Source: an uncultured Caulobacterales bacterium
GTDB lineage: Bacteria; Pseudomonadota; Alphaproteobacteria; Caulobacterales; Maricaulaceae
Direction of reading: 5' to 3'
DNA length: 37,334 nucleotides
Assembly (NCBI GenBank): GCA_937923965.1
Contig: CALDTL010000136.1
Coordinates: forward strand, 1-37,334
Shown one piece after another: positions 1-9,700 of this stretch. A model generated the notes under the pieces. That model did no database searches. It saw only the letters and a program-made list of their open reading frames with translations, and was not told where the DNA came from. The position numbers and the translations under genes were made by a program. Numbering within the stretch: the stretch's first letter is position 1; each line of letters begins with the position of its first letter.

Positions 1-249
1 CAAATCACCGATTTTGAAATTGGTGACGGCGCTGCCAATCTCTGTGACCTCGCCCACAATTTCATGTCCGGGAATGACGGGATAAACCGCGTTTTTCCAA
101 TCATTATGCGCGGTGTGAATATCGCTATGGCAGACCCCGCAAAAGGTTATGTCAATCTTCACATCACTCTCGCGCGGCGCCCGGCGAGTAATCTCGATGG
201 GGGTAAGAGGCGCATCAGCTGCGTGGGTGCCGTAAGCTTTAATTGTCAT
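1..249 (-). CDS. Zinc-dependent alcohol dehydrogenase, N-terminal part (cut by window edge)
   Basis: The gene starts at an ATG (247-249, minus strand) and runs off the left edge, so only the first 83 residues are present. It begins MTIKAYGTHAADAPL. The visible part is the GroES-like fold of the medium-chain dehydrogenase family. CGVCHSD around residues 37-43 supplies the first catalytic zinc cysteine, and GHE near residue 61 supplies the histidine and glutamate of the zinc site. This arrangement is typical of the cinnamyl-alcohol/YahK-like branch, which reduces aldehydes with NADPH. The substrate cannot be read from this fragment. The gene points away from the halogenase locus, with about 200 bases between it and the next gene, so no functional link is implied. 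Confidence 0.88.
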   Translation of the reverse strand, partial: MTIKAYGTHAADAPLTPIEITRRAPRESDVKIDITFCGVCHSDIHTAHNDWKNAVYPVIPGHEIVGEVTEIGSAVTNFKIGDL

Positions 250-413
250 TTGCGATATCCATTTAATCTCGTATCACCATCCCGCTTAGACGCGAGGGTT
301 TCAACTGATTATTGAAATTTCTGCAATGAACCGCTTAGAGCCCGGGCGTCATTAAAGCCCCTGAGCCAGCGCCAATTCATTCGAAGTACTGGTAACAATG
401 CGCATTAACCTAA

Positions 414-436
414 AGCAGAATTGGACCAAGTCTGCT
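414..436 (-). terminator. Hairpin after the carbohydrate-binding-like gene
   Basis: The arms AGCAGA and TCTGCT flank an inner TTG/CAA pairing with a three-base loop. The hairpin sits about 15 bases downstream of the stop codon of the leftward gene ending at 451. Only a short, interrupted T stretch follows, so it may be a weak terminator or a 3' stabilising hairpin. Confidence 0.4.
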
Positions 437-450
437 CCTAGTTTTTTAAA

Positions 451-1089
451 CTATTCCATATATTTGGAAGCATCTCCGTTTGGACCTAAATTCATAATGT
501 AAAACTGTCCAAACTCGATAGTTTGCTTCGCATAGGCTAAATTGAAATTTAAGTTGGTCTTTTCGGCTGAATAGTCACGTTTCGCTTTGCCGGTTGCATG
601 ATTCAGTTTCCACTCGGTACCTAGGTCGACGCGCTCTTCAACGATGGAGTCATATGGGTCGACGTTGCGTTGTAACGCCACCATAATGTCGCCAGTTTCT
701 CTTCCCTTTTGAGGTTTGGCAGCGCGCGCCCAATAAGAGATGAGAATAACATCGCCTTTTGCGATATCCTGATCCATTGAAAATCGCGTCGCTGTCTCCC
801 AAGGCTTTCTTTTGGCTTTCTTGACTCTGACACTATAGGCCATGCCTCCGGGGACGCCTTCAGATTTCACGATAGATTCTTTTTTATCAGAGCCCTCTGT
901 TTTCCATTGAATATCATAGGGGTTATTTATGAGTTTTCCGGGCAGCGTTGCATCCAATGCCTGTAAGGCTTGCTGCATAGCTGCGTCACTGGCGTCATTC
1001 GCTGACGCCGTGGTGAACGATGCCAGTCCTAAAAAAGTGGCCGTAGATAGTGATAAGAGTGCGTGCTTAATCATAGTCGTCTTCCCCAT
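451..1089 (-). CDS. Secreted carbohydrate-binding-module-like protein
   Basis: This 212-residue protein has an N-terminal signal peptide (hydrophobic stretch about residues 9-28, cleavage near ASA-ND). The rest resembles a single jelly-roll binding domain of the CBM4/9 (CenC-like) type: GMAYSVRV, then DVILISYWARA, and a closing strand IEFGQFYIMNLG. No catalytic domain is attached. The start at 1089 is supported by GGAAAG seven bases upstream. A perfect 14-base palindrome lies 30 bases before the start and matches one in front of the TonB receptor at 6714. It therefore probably acts in the same uptake system, for example by holding a glycan in the periplasm or at the cell surface. The family assignment is by overall pattern only; ligand unknown. 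Confidence 0.62.
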   Translation of the reverse strand: MGKTTMIKHALLSLSTATFLGLASFTTASANDASDAAMQQALQALDATLPGKLINNPYDIQWKTEGSDKKESIVKSEGVPGGMAYSVRVKKAKRKPWETATRFSMDQDIAKGDVILISYWARAAKPQKGRETGDIMVALQRNVDPYDSIVEERVDLGTEWKLNHATGKAKRDYSAEKTNLNFNLAYAKQTIEFGQFYIMNLGPNGDASKYME

Positions 1090-1119
1090 AAATTATCTTT
1101 CCTCAATTTACTGCAAAAC

Positions 1120-1133
1120 TGACAGCGCTGTCA
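1120..1133. promoter_or_regulatory. LacI-type operator palindrome upstream of the CBM-like gene
   Basis: TGACAGCGCTGTCA is a perfect palindrome with a central CG step, the usual form of LacI-family operators. It lies between the TPR gene and the CBM-like gene, 30 bases before the latter. On the minus strand its left arm includes TTGACA, so it would overlap a -35 element; TAAATT 18 bases further on could be a -10. Repressor binding here would block the promoter. The same core occurs at 6609-6622. Confidence 0.72.
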
Positions 1134-1173
1134 AATACGAGAATCAGTTCTGGTCCGGCGAGGTCAGCTGCCT

Positions 1174-1851
1174 CTATAAAAGATTATCGAGATACTCGAT
1201 TTGCGCCCTGACCTCATCTTTAGAATTGCAGCCTCTGCATTTAGGCTCCAATTTGCGGAGCTTTTTGAAATGTTTATGGGCTTTTTCCAAATCGCCATCT
1301 TGATATTCGAGAAGCGCAATTCTGAAATGGGCGTCGAACAGGTTTTTCCGCATGGCGGCGGCGCGGATGAGTGAGGCTTTGGCTTCATCTTTCTTGCCAA
1401 GCTTCAATTGTGATAGCCCCATCATATAGAGTTGGAAGCCTCGATCCTCACAAGTGCGTTTTGTGTTGGAATTTTTATTTATAAAATTATTTCCAGGATT
1501 CCCCAGGGGGGCATTTGACGCGCTGGTGGCGGCGCTAATCGCAGCGCCATTGGGACCAGCGGCTGAGGACGGGATACCAGTACTTGCCGAAATATTAGAA
1601 TCAATCGCGCTGTCGCGCGCGCTTTCCACACCAGCAATAAAGTTACGTTCAGCACGGAGCGCGCAAAAGGCGTTGCGTTTAAATTCAATCTCCGCTGTCT
1701 CGAAATCTCCCGCATTCCAGGCAGACATGGCGGGGTCTCTTTGCACCGTGGCGCGGGCGACAACATCATCATCGGGATCATTAATTTGCGCATAAGCGGG
1801 CATCGCAAAAAGAAGCCCGAAAGACACCAGAGAGGCGGCCGCAATTTTCAT
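1174..1851 (-). CDS. Secreted tetratricopeptide-repeat protein of the TonB-receptor locus
   Basis: The protein has 225 residues and a signal peptide (residues 1-21, ending AYA-QI). It is probably periplasmic. Residues about 35-75 look like one TPR helix pair (AWNAGDFETAEIEFKR). A Ser/Ala/Asn-rich low-complexity linker follows (about 80-130). At least two further TPR units occupy about 135-205 (GLSQLKLGKKDEAKASLIRA and LLEYQDGDLEKAHKHF). Four cysteines occur, including a CRGC pair near the C-terminus. GGGAGT seven bases before the ATG supports the start. It is the fourth gene of the leftward halogenase operon, 80 bases after the preceding halogenase. Small secreted TPR proteins are frequent companions of TonB-dependent receptors in Caulobacterales; the precise role is inferred only. 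Confidence 0.68.
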   Translation of the reverse strand: MKIAAASLVSFGLLFAMPAYAQINDPDDDVVARATVQRDPAMSAWNAGDFETAEIEFKRNAFCALRAERNFIAGVESARDSAIDSNISASTGIPSSAAGPNGAAISAATSASNAPLGNPGNNFINKNSNTKRTCEDRGFQLYMMGLSQLKLGKKDEAKASLIRAAAMRKNLFDAHFRIALLEYQDGDLEKAHKHFKKLRKLEPKCRGCNSKDEVRAQIEYLDNLL

Positions 1852-1931
1852 TTTTAGACTCCCAAATTTGTGTCAATCGTAGTTCATTTATAGCGTATTT
1901 ATTCAAAAAAGCGAATTTGAGACGCCGAAAA

Positions 1932-3446
1932 TTAAACCGCTGCGCCATAACGAGTCAAAAATTCTTCATGGGTCATCATTTTTTCCGCAGTCTGAACCAT
2001 GGCCTGGTGCATGGAATTTAGACTGTGATCAACTTGTTCGCAGGGCAGTGAAGACACAATAGGGTCAGTCGTTTTGGGTATAATGTTCTGTCCAAGGCAG
2101 ACCGCAATCCAGCTTGGTTTTGAAAACAATTCGTCATTATATCGGAAGATCCGACCGGCCTCTTGGAATAATTCTATCTTTTCTTTGAGACTGTCTGGGA
2201 TGCTCATGTTGCGGCAATAATTCCAAAAGGGACTATCGTCACGCTGCGTGGCAACATAATGCAAAATGATGAAGTCGCGGACTTGATGAAACTCCTTCCG
2301 CATTTGTTTATTATATTCATCCCTAACGACATTTGAAATGTCAGCGGTTGGAAATAAAGTGATGAAGCGGCTAATCCCTTGTTGAATCAGGAAAAGAGAT
2401 GTGGACTCCAAAGGTTCTAAGAAACCGGCAGATAGGCCAATCGCAATGCAGTTTTTATTCCACAGCGTATCTCTGCAGCCGGTCTTGAATTTTATTTTTC
2501 GAGGGTCAGCAATCGGGGCACTATCAAGGCCTGCCATCAAAATATCGATGGCTTCATTGTCTTCCATATATTGGCTCGAATAAATATGCCCATTGCCGGT
2601 CCGGTGCTGGGTCGGGATACGCCATTGCCAGCCGGCAGGCTTAGCGGTGGCTTTGGTGTAGGGCAGCAAAGGCCCTTCGCGTTTGCTAGCAACCGTTTGC
2701 GCGGTATCGCACGGTAGCCAGTGACTCCAATCGGTGAAAGTGGCCCCTAATGCGCCGTCTGCTAAGAGGGCTCTAAAGCCGGTGCAATCAAAGAAAAAAT
2801 CACCGGTGACAATAGCGCCGTTGTCCATTTTCAGGTTGGAGATATTGCCGCTCTCCTTATCAAGCCCCGTTTCGATCACCTTGCCCTCAAGACGTTTTAT
2901 ACCGCGTTTTTCCGCGTATCCGCGTAAATATCTTGCATATAGCGTTGCATCGATATGATACGCATACCGAAGATGCGACAGAGGAGATCGGGGATTTGGG
3001 TCGGGCAAGGTGAATTTGTTTTTCTGACCGGCGACGGCGCAAATACTATAATCTTGGAGGGGAACGCGGCTCCCCCCGGCCTTCGCATGAAGCCAATACT
3101 GGTGAAAATCGATACCCTGCATATCTACGCCAATATTACCGAAAGGGTGTATATAGGACTCTCCCTTCCGGCCCCAATCAATAAATTCAATCCCTAATTT
3201 GAAAGTGCCATTTGTGGCTTTGAGAAATTCAGCCTCCGGTATGCCAAGCATCGCATTGAAGTTCAGCATGTCAGGGATGGTGGCCTCGCCGACGCCGACC
3301 GTTCCGATTTGATCGGACTCAATAAGTGTAACGCTCACAGTCTTTGGAGATAGCAAGCTCGACAGGGCCGCTGCCGTCATCCAACCTGCAGAGCCCCCGC
3401 CAACAATAACAATATTTTTAATTCGAGTGGGCGCCTGTTTAGTCAT
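1932..3446 (-). CDS. Flavin-dependent tryptophan halogenase family protein (first of four)
   Basis: This 504-residue flavoprotein belongs to the tryptophan halogenase family, which uses reduced FAD, oxygen and halide to form hypohalous acid. Motifs seen: the FAD-binding GGGSAG at residues 17-22, VGVGEAT at 50-56, the catalytic lysine in TFKLGIEF (K83), WQWRIP near residue 273, and FLEPLEST, which carries the conserved glutamate. All family-defining elements are intact. It starts inside the 3' end of the preceding gene (8-base overlap), with AGGAAAAAG before the ATG, so it is cotranscribed with both other halogenases. No flavin reductase partner is encoded in the window. Its placement beside a TonB receptor suggests an imported aromatic or glycan-linked substrate rather than free tryptophan, as an inference. 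Confidence 0.88.
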   Translation of the reverse strand: MTKQAPTRIKNIVIVGGGSAGWMTAAALSSLLSPKTVSVTLIESDQIGTVGVGEATIPDMLNFNAMLGIPEAEFLKATNGTFKLGIEFIDWGRKGESYIHPFGNIGVDMQGIDFHQYWLHAKAGGSRVPLQDYSICAVAGQKNKFTLPDPNPRSPLSHLRYAYHIDATLYARYLRGYAEKRGIKRLEGKVIETGLDKESGNISNLKMDNGAIVTGDFFFDCTGFRALLADGALGATFTDWSHWLPCDTAQTVASKREGPLLPYTKATAKPAGWQWRIPTQHRTGNGHIYSSQYMEDNEAIDILMAGLDSAPIADPRKIKFKTGCRDTLWNKNCIAIGLSAGFLEPLESTSLFLIQQGISRFITLFPTADISNVVRDEYNKQMRKEFHQVRDFIILHYVATQRDDSPFWNYCRNMSIPDSLKEKIELFQEAGRIFRYNDELFSKPSWIAVCLGQNIIPKTTDPIVSSLPCEQVDHSLNSMHQAMVQTAEKMMTHEEFLTRYGAAV

Positions 3447-4917
3447 GCTTTTTCCTAAAATATTGGAGCAGCTTAGTTAGATAGATATGATGGGAAGGAA
3501 GTTTAGAGGCCATAGACTCATTTGCGGTTTTGATGTTTTCTAAGGTTTGAAGCAGCCGCTCTTCAGGCATTTTTTCCGCCAACGGATCATATCTGCGGGG
3601 TATCCGTCCCATCCCGATATGAAGTTGTACCCAATCTTCCTTGCCAAACGGCTCTAAATCATATTGCACGACTGCGCCCCGGCTTTGGAACTGCGTGATT
3701 TTAGAGTCAAGTTTAGTCGAAATCGGTTCAGACTGGGCGTCCTTCCAATACGCCGATGAGGCCGTCCCAGAGCTTTCAAATAGCCCTCTTTGAAAAGCTG
3801 TTCCATGCTCATAATCCTCTTTGAACCGGCGATTATATTCACGACTTTCAACAGTCATATCGGACGAAACAGGTATGAGTTCTAAAAGACGTTCAATATC
3901 ACGTTGAAGCAGCAGGATGGAGGCAGGGGTGAGCGGCTCAAGAATCGCGGCGCTATGTCCAATCGCGAGATGATTATTTACCCAAGGTTTGTCACAAACG
4001 CCGATCCTCGCTGACGCTATTTTCGTGGGAGCTGTTTCGTGAGCCCTAAATGCGCTGTCTTCCGAAGATGGGGCGCAGATTGTGAGTGTATGTTCGCCGT
4101 TTTGAAGGGGCGTTTTCGCGGCCCAACCCGAGTCCAAACCCGTTAGCTCTCGGCAAACGCCCTCTACAGTTTGCTCGGGTGCGAATGAGCTGGCGGCAAC
4201 TAACTGACGCCTGCCCGTCAAATTTTTCTGTCTCTCAGAGGACAAAATTGAGGACGGCTGCAGGCAATCGATGAAAAGATCCGCTTTGATTGTTGTTTGG
4301 TCTGTAAGGTCTAGTCCCAAAATATGATGATTATCGCGGCGAACTCGGCCAATATCGGCCTTGATGATTTTGATCCGGCGCTCGGCAATGATTTCGGCCA
4401 GCAATTTCCGCCACGCATTTGGGAGGAAATGATAGCCATATTCGACATTGGAGAGAGGGATTTTTCGATCTTGCGGCGGGTGCGCAAAGACAGACTTTTT
4501 TGCAGCTTGAACAGACATAATATATGATTCAAGTTTAGCGAGTTCAGGCCTCCTGCCGCCAATTCGGGTGAGATAATGGTGAAACTGGACACCATCAATG
4601 ACTGGCAAAGCTTGGTGAAAGCTCTGGGTCCACGACCGTTTTTTCGACCCCCAATCTATGTAGCGGGTCCCGAGTGAAAAGCTTGTATTGCTCTGGGGCA
4701 ATAAGTCGGGCTCGCTTATGCCGATATCGAGCAGAAATTTGTAACTCGCGGGTGTTGTAGCGGTTCCGTAAAACATATCCGTTTTACTCGCGCCATTTAT
4801 ATCGATCAGGGTAATTTCTATATCTTCGGGTAAGATTTTTGACAAAGCGGCCGCGCACATGAGGCCCGCTAATCCCGCGCCACAGATAGCAATTTTTTGC
4901 AAAGGGTCTGACGTCAT
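3439..4917 (-). CDS. Degenerate halogenase-like flavoprotein lacking catalytic motifs
   Basis: This 492-residue protein is a paralogue of its two neighbours, with the same overall plan: an FAD-binding GAGLAG at residues 13-18 and an ILEPL segment equivalent to FLEPLEST. The signature residues are lost. The lysine position of TFKLGIEF reads SFSLGTRY (Ser81), VGVGEAT reads MFYGTAT, and WQWRIP reads WAAKTP. It therefore probably cannot halogenate, but may still bind flavin. It sits between two intact copies, with a 4-base gap upstream and an 8-base overlap downstream, and the frame is open throughout. Retention as a clean ORF suggests a selected role, for example as a partner subunit or binding protein. 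That role is inference. Confidence 0.8.
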   Translation of the reverse strand: MTSDPLQKIAICGAGLAGLMCAAALSKILPEDIEITLIDINGASKTDMFYGTATTPASYKFLLDIGISEPDLLPQSNTSFSLGTRYIDWGSKKRSWTQSFHQALPVIDGVQFHHYLTRIGGRRPELAKLESYIMSVQAAKKSVFAHPPQDRKIPLSNVEYGYHFLPNAWRKLLAEIIAERRIKIIKADIGRVRRDNHHILGLDLTDQTTIKADLFIDCLQPSSILSSERQKNLTGRRQLVAASSFAPEQTVEGVCRELTGLDSGWAAKTPLQNGEHTLTICAPSSEDSAFRAHETAPTKIASARIGVCDKPWVNNHLAIGHSAAILEPLTPASILLLQRDIERLLELIPVSSDMTVESREYNRRFKEDYEHGTAFQRGLFESSGTASSAYWKDAQSEPISTKLDSKITQFQSRGAVVQYDLEPFGKEDWVQLHIGMGRIPRRYDPLAEKMPEERLLQTLENIKTANESMASKLPSHHIYLTKLLQYFRKKHD

Positions 4918-4921
4918 CGGA

Positions 4922-6430
4922 TTAAGCTATCTCTTTCGCTGCCGCGCCATAGTGCTTGAGATAATCTGCATGTGAGGGCGTTTGCGAAACCGCTGCCAAG
5001 CTATCCCGCCGGATTGAGTCCAGCCGCATCTTAACATCCTCCAAAGTCAGGGCGTTGGCTCTCATGTCATAGGCGCGCGGCAATAAGTTTTGGCCGGCCA
5101 TCACTGCCACCCAGCTTGGGGGTAGAAAAACTCCGTGCTCATAACGCAGCAGATAGCCGCGGTGTGACCAGGCTTCGATTTTTTCCTGAAGGCTGTCGGG
5201 AAGGGTCATATTGCGGAAGTAACGCCACATCTCGCTATCATCTCGCTGGGTTGCCACATAATGCAGCAGTAAGAAATCTCGAACGCGGTCAAAGTTCAAA
5301 TCCATACGACGATTATACTCCGCTATATCAGAACTATGAATGGCTTTGTCTGGGAACAATTCCAGAAGCGCCGTAATGCCTTCCTGGATCAGATGAATTG
5401 AGGTTGACTCTAAGGGTTCTAAGAAACCGCCAGACAGGCCAATTGCTACAACATTCTTATTCCAGAGCTTTCGACGTTTTCCCGTTTTGAAGTAGAGCTG
5501 CTTGGGCTCCGCCAGAGCGGGACCCTCTAATGTGCTCATCAGGCGGTGCGCCGCCTCGTCATCAGATATATGTTCATTCCAATAGACATACCCATTGCCG
5601 ATGCGGTGTTGCAGCGGAATGCGCCATTGCCATCCTGCCTCTCTGGCTGTGGCGCGTGTGTAGGGGAGGCTGGGTCCTGCGGCTTCGCACTGGACTGCGA
5701 CGGCTCGGTTACATGGCAGCCACTCGCTCCAATCCGCATATCCCGTTTTTAGCTCTTGCTCGATGAGCACGCCTCGAAACCCAGAGCAGTCAATAAAAAG
5801 ATCGGCTTCGATCGATGTTCCGTCTTCGAGCTGTATTGAGGTGATAAAGCCCGTCTCTGGATCGGCGGATGACATGACAGCTTTGCCTTCCGTTCGGATG
5901 ACGCCGCGCGCTTCCGAATAGCGCCTTAGGAATTGCGCGTAACGTCCAGAGTCGAACTGATAGGCATAACCGAAATTTGAGCCAATCTTCATAGCATCCG
6001 GACCCGGTAATTGAAATTTACCAGATTCGGCCGCGAGGATTGGGTAGGAGTAATCATCTAGGCGAGACTTGTGACCTAATTGCCACAGTCGCAGCCAAAA
6101 ATGATGGAAGTCGATATCATTTATCGGCTCCCCATAGTCCCCAAATGGATGGATATAGGCGTCACCAACTCTCCCCCAGTCGCAAAATTCAATGCCGAGT
6201 TTAAAGGTGGCGCGCGTGGCGCGCATGAACTCTCGTTCGTCTATGCCGAGTGAATTGTTGAAAAAACGAATATGCGGCAGCGTTGCTTCTCCGACACCGA
6301 CTGTCCCGATTTGGTCAGATTCAACCAACTGTATATCTATGCCTAAGCCATTCAATTTATTGGATAATCCTGCAGCTGTCATCCAGCCACTCGTCCCGCC
6401 GCCTAAAATGCAAATATTTCTAATTTTCAT
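4922..6430 (-). CDS. Flavin-dependent tryptophan halogenase family protein (second)
   Basis: This 502-residue protein is the first gene of the leftward operon. It shows GGGTSG at residues 10-15, VGVGEAT at 44-50, the catalytic lysine K77 in TFKLGIEF, WQWRIP at 267-272 and FLEPLEST further on, so it should be an active FAD-dependent halogenase. The sequence between the motifs (YIHPFG, DFHHFWLR, LLHYVATQRDDSEMW) closely matches the other intact copies in this window. These therefore form one local subfamily, probably arisen by duplication. It is divergent from the TonB receptor across a 283-base intergenic region that holds a 20-base palindromic operator, so the pair is likely co-regulated. The substrate is unknown. 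Confidence 0.88.
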   Translation of the reverse strand: MKIRNICILGGGTSGWMTAAGLSNKLNGLGIDIQLVESDQIGTVGVGEATLPHIRFFNNSLGIDEREFMRATRATFKLGIEFCDWGRVGDAYIHPFGDYGEPINDIDFHHFWLRLWQLGHKSRLDDYSYPILAAESGKFQLPGPDAMKIGSNFGYAYQFDSGRYAQFLRRYSEARGVIRTEGKAVMSSADPETGFITSIQLEDGTSIEADLFIDCSGFRGVLIEQELKTGYADWSEWLPCNRAVAVQCEAAGPSLPYTRATAREAGWQWRIPLQHRIGNGYVYWNEHISDDEAAHRLMSTLEGPALAEPKQLYFKTGKRRKLWNKNVVAIGLSGGFLEPLESTSIHLIQEGITALLELFPDKAIHSSDIAEYNRRMDLNFDRVRDFLLLHYVATQRDDSEMWRYFRNMTLPDSLQEKIEAWSHRGYLLRYEHGVFLPPSWVAVMAGQNLLPRAYDMRANALTLEDVKMRLDSIRRDSLAAVSQTPSHADYLKHYGAAAKEIA

Positions 6431-6605
6431 GTTTCACCACGGTTTTTTCTTAGTATGTGCCGCGAAGCATTGAGCGGGGCAAGAGGGAGAAGGTGATGTA
6501 TGTCTTTGGTTTGCTCTGCAATAAGACAGCTTGCCGCGATGGAGGGATAATTCGTCGAAACTTAATGAGCCGTCCGTGCAGCCTCCCGGAAAAAACTGCG
6601 AGCGC

Positions 6606-6625
6606 ATTTGACAGCGCTGTCAAAT
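6606..6625. promoter_or_regulatory. 20-base palindromic LacI-type operator in the receptor/halogenase divergent promoter
   Basis: ATTTGACAGCGCTGTCAAAT is a perfect 20-base palindrome. Its core TGACAGCGCTGTCA is identical to the site at 1120-1133. It lies 88 bases before the TonB receptor start and 175 bases before the divergent halogenase start. On the plus strand it contains TTGACA, a possible -35 element for the receptor. The matching regulator is not in the window; a central CG is typical of LacI-family sites. Confidence 0.78.
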
Positions 6626-6713
6626 TGAGCTTAGGAGATTACACAAAGGACATAAAACCGTCCAAACTCGTCAAAAATTTCAAAAAAAGACGAATAACAC
6701 AAGGGAAGACATA

Positions 6714-9700
6714 GTGAAATCACCATTCAGCACGCCCAACGCAAAGACAAACAGGTTAAGCTTGCTTGTTACGACTGCTCTAATCGCCGGTTTCGGCGCC
6801 GCGCCCATGGCGTATGGGCAAGACAGTTCCGACGATACATCCGCAGATGATGGTGATATCGTTGTCACAACTGGTATTCGTCAGGCTTTGAAAGAAGCGC
6901 GCGATCTTAAGCGCGATGCCGATACCGCTGTGGACTCCATTACGGCGTCGGATGTGTCCACGCTTCCCGATTTATCAGTAGCTGAGGCTCTATCGCGCAT
7001 TCCCGGTGTTGTGGCTCAACAATTCGACTTGAGTGACAATAATGGCGGTGACTTCCCATCACCCGAGGGCGGAAACAACCTTATTCGCGGACTATCTTTT
7101 GTTCGTTCAGAATTTAACGGACGCGAAGTGTTCTCCGCTAACCAAGGCCGTGCTCTAGATTTCGGTACAGTTCCGCCCGAACTCATTGGCTCTGTCAATG
7201 TGTTTAAAAACAATACAGCCGATATGATAGAAGGCGGTATTGGCGGCACGATTGACCTGCGGACGCTCGAGCCTTTTGATCGTCCAGATAGGTTTGGGAC
7301 AGTGACTTTAGATGGAACTTATACTGATTTCCGCGACGAGATTAGTCCTGATGCAACCATTACAGTTGGCGACCGTTGGGACACAGCCAATGGCGAATTT
7401 GGTCTTTTGGGGTCGGTCGCACACTCAGAGCTGAAGTCTCGGATCGACAATTATCAAATCGGCCAAGTTATCCCGGTGACAAGTTTTTTAAACAATGACA
7501 ATCCTCCTGAAGGGGCACTGGCAGTGCCAGCTGGGGTTCAGTTGCGCGAAAACAATATTGATCGCGAACGGCAGAGCTACTACGTCGCGGGTCAATATCA
7601 AAATAATGCTGACACTTTTAAAGCCACAGCGAAGTATTTCCGAATTGATAACAAGCAGGAAAGAGATGAGCGAACACTCGAGTGGTTTGCGACGGGCGGA
7701 ACGTTCTTCGAAGGCGTAACATCAGTTGTAGGCGATTTCACAAGCGGTGACTTTTCGTCTGATGGTCTAAACGTTTGCTCAAGTAACGTTCCAGCTTTTG
7801 AACGACGTGATGCGTGTCAAGCGACTCTACCTGCAAATGGTATTTTTGAGTCCGGCGTCGTTACGAACAACATTCGTGGTTGGACAGGTGCGCAAGGTGC
7901 AGAATGGCAGACCACGGCAATTGATCGGGATGTGGACACGAGGACAGAAGATATTAGTTTGAATGTCGAATGGAGTCCTGCAGAGCGTTGGTATGTGAAT
8001 ATGGATGTTCATAAGACCAACTCTAAAACTGATTTCAGTCAGTTGTGGGGTGTAAATGTATTCTTTGCTGACCTACAGTTTAATCCCGGCAATCTAGATA
8101 GCCCCGAGATACAAATAAATGTTCCGGAAAACAGCAGCCCCGTTCGCCGCTTAGCTAACGGAACCCAACTTGGTTGGGGGGCGGAGCCATTCTTGCCAAC
8201 TGATCTGTCTGATCCTGGATCCACTTTTGCTCTGGCTGTCGCTGACGAGTTCCAGATTAATGAGGGCACTGCAAATGCTTTCCGGGCCGATGTGCATCAC
8301 GAGTTTGAAGGTGATGGTTGGTTTGACGGGATTCAATTTGGTGCGAGATTTTCAGAGCGCGAACAAACAAATCGTGCGACGGGATTGAACTGGGCAGCTA
8401 TTTCGCCGCCGTGGCAAGGCGCAGACGGCTTGCCTCAGGGTTACTTGCCACTCTCTGAAACAGCTATTCCGCAAGAAGCTGTTGATTTCCAAGACTTCTT
8501 TGGCGGCGGAATTTTTACCGGCGAAAACTCAACGGTTTTCTTTACAGGTCGCGAGTTTTTGGAAAACTATGATCTGGCTGTTCAAACCATCAACAATGAT
8601 CGGAATATCACAAATGCGGCTGGTGGTACAACATCGGCTTGGCTCCCACTTCGTAATACTGATGGCACCTTCCGTCTTTTACCTGAGAACACTGTTGGAG
8701 AAGATGTCACGGCCCTTTACGCACGTGCGGATTTCGGAAACGAGTTTGAGAATGGTATGTCATTGGAAGGAAATATTGGACTTCGTTATACCAAAGCTAA
8801 AATCTCAGGAGCAGGCGAAATTAGCTACAACGAGATCATAGACAATGATCCCGATCCCGATAATCCGGATGCGGGATTTTTCAATCCAGAAACAGAAGCG
8901 TTTTTGGCCCAACCTGATGAATTATTCAGTGGTCAGTTTAACGAACAGGAGCATTGGCTGCCTTCATTTAACGCCAAGTTGAATTTGAACGAAGACTCTC
9001 TCATTCGTTTAGCTGCAAGTAAAAATATTACGCGTCCTCGCATCGATCAGCTTAACCCGGGGCAAAATTTTGGGGTGCCGTTCACATTTATTGTAGAGCG
9101 TGAAGTTGACCCGGCTACCGGGGAGCCTCTTCCTGGAGAAGGTGTAATCGCTGATGTTGTCCCAGTTCAGGTTAGCGTCTCGGGCGGAAACCCCCAATTA
9201 CAACCCATTGAGTCTTGGAACTTTGATCTCTCATATGAACACTACTTCGGGGATGAGAATTACTTTGCGGTAACGGGTTTCTATAAAGATATTTCAAAAA
9301 ACATCATCAGCGACGCTGTCACATTGGGGCAAACAACCCTTGATGATGAAATTCTTAATATCATTCTCACTAGTGACCAGAACCAAGATGAAGCAGAGTT
9401 CTTAGGCGTTGAATTATCCTATCAACACTTCTTCGATGAATTGCCTGGGCTGTTATCGAATTTGGGAATACAAGCCAACTATACTTATATCGACGCGTCG
9501 ACAAATGCTCAGCCATTGAATTTCGATTCACCGAATTTCAATACAGGTGTTGGTGATGGTGTTAATGACGCCAATATTGTTGACTCAGATGGGAATGGAG
9601 AGGCTGATAGCGACGGGAGAATCTATCGTTATGGCTTGAGTGAATTCCTCGGAACCTCGGAGAATACAGCCAATATCGTCGGTATTTACCAAGATGAGCA

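Noticed and set aside
64-315. An 83-codon plus-strand frame at the left edge
   Set aside because: The opposite strand encodes an unmistakable alcohol dehydrogenase N-terminus with zinc motifs; the plus frame is its shadow.
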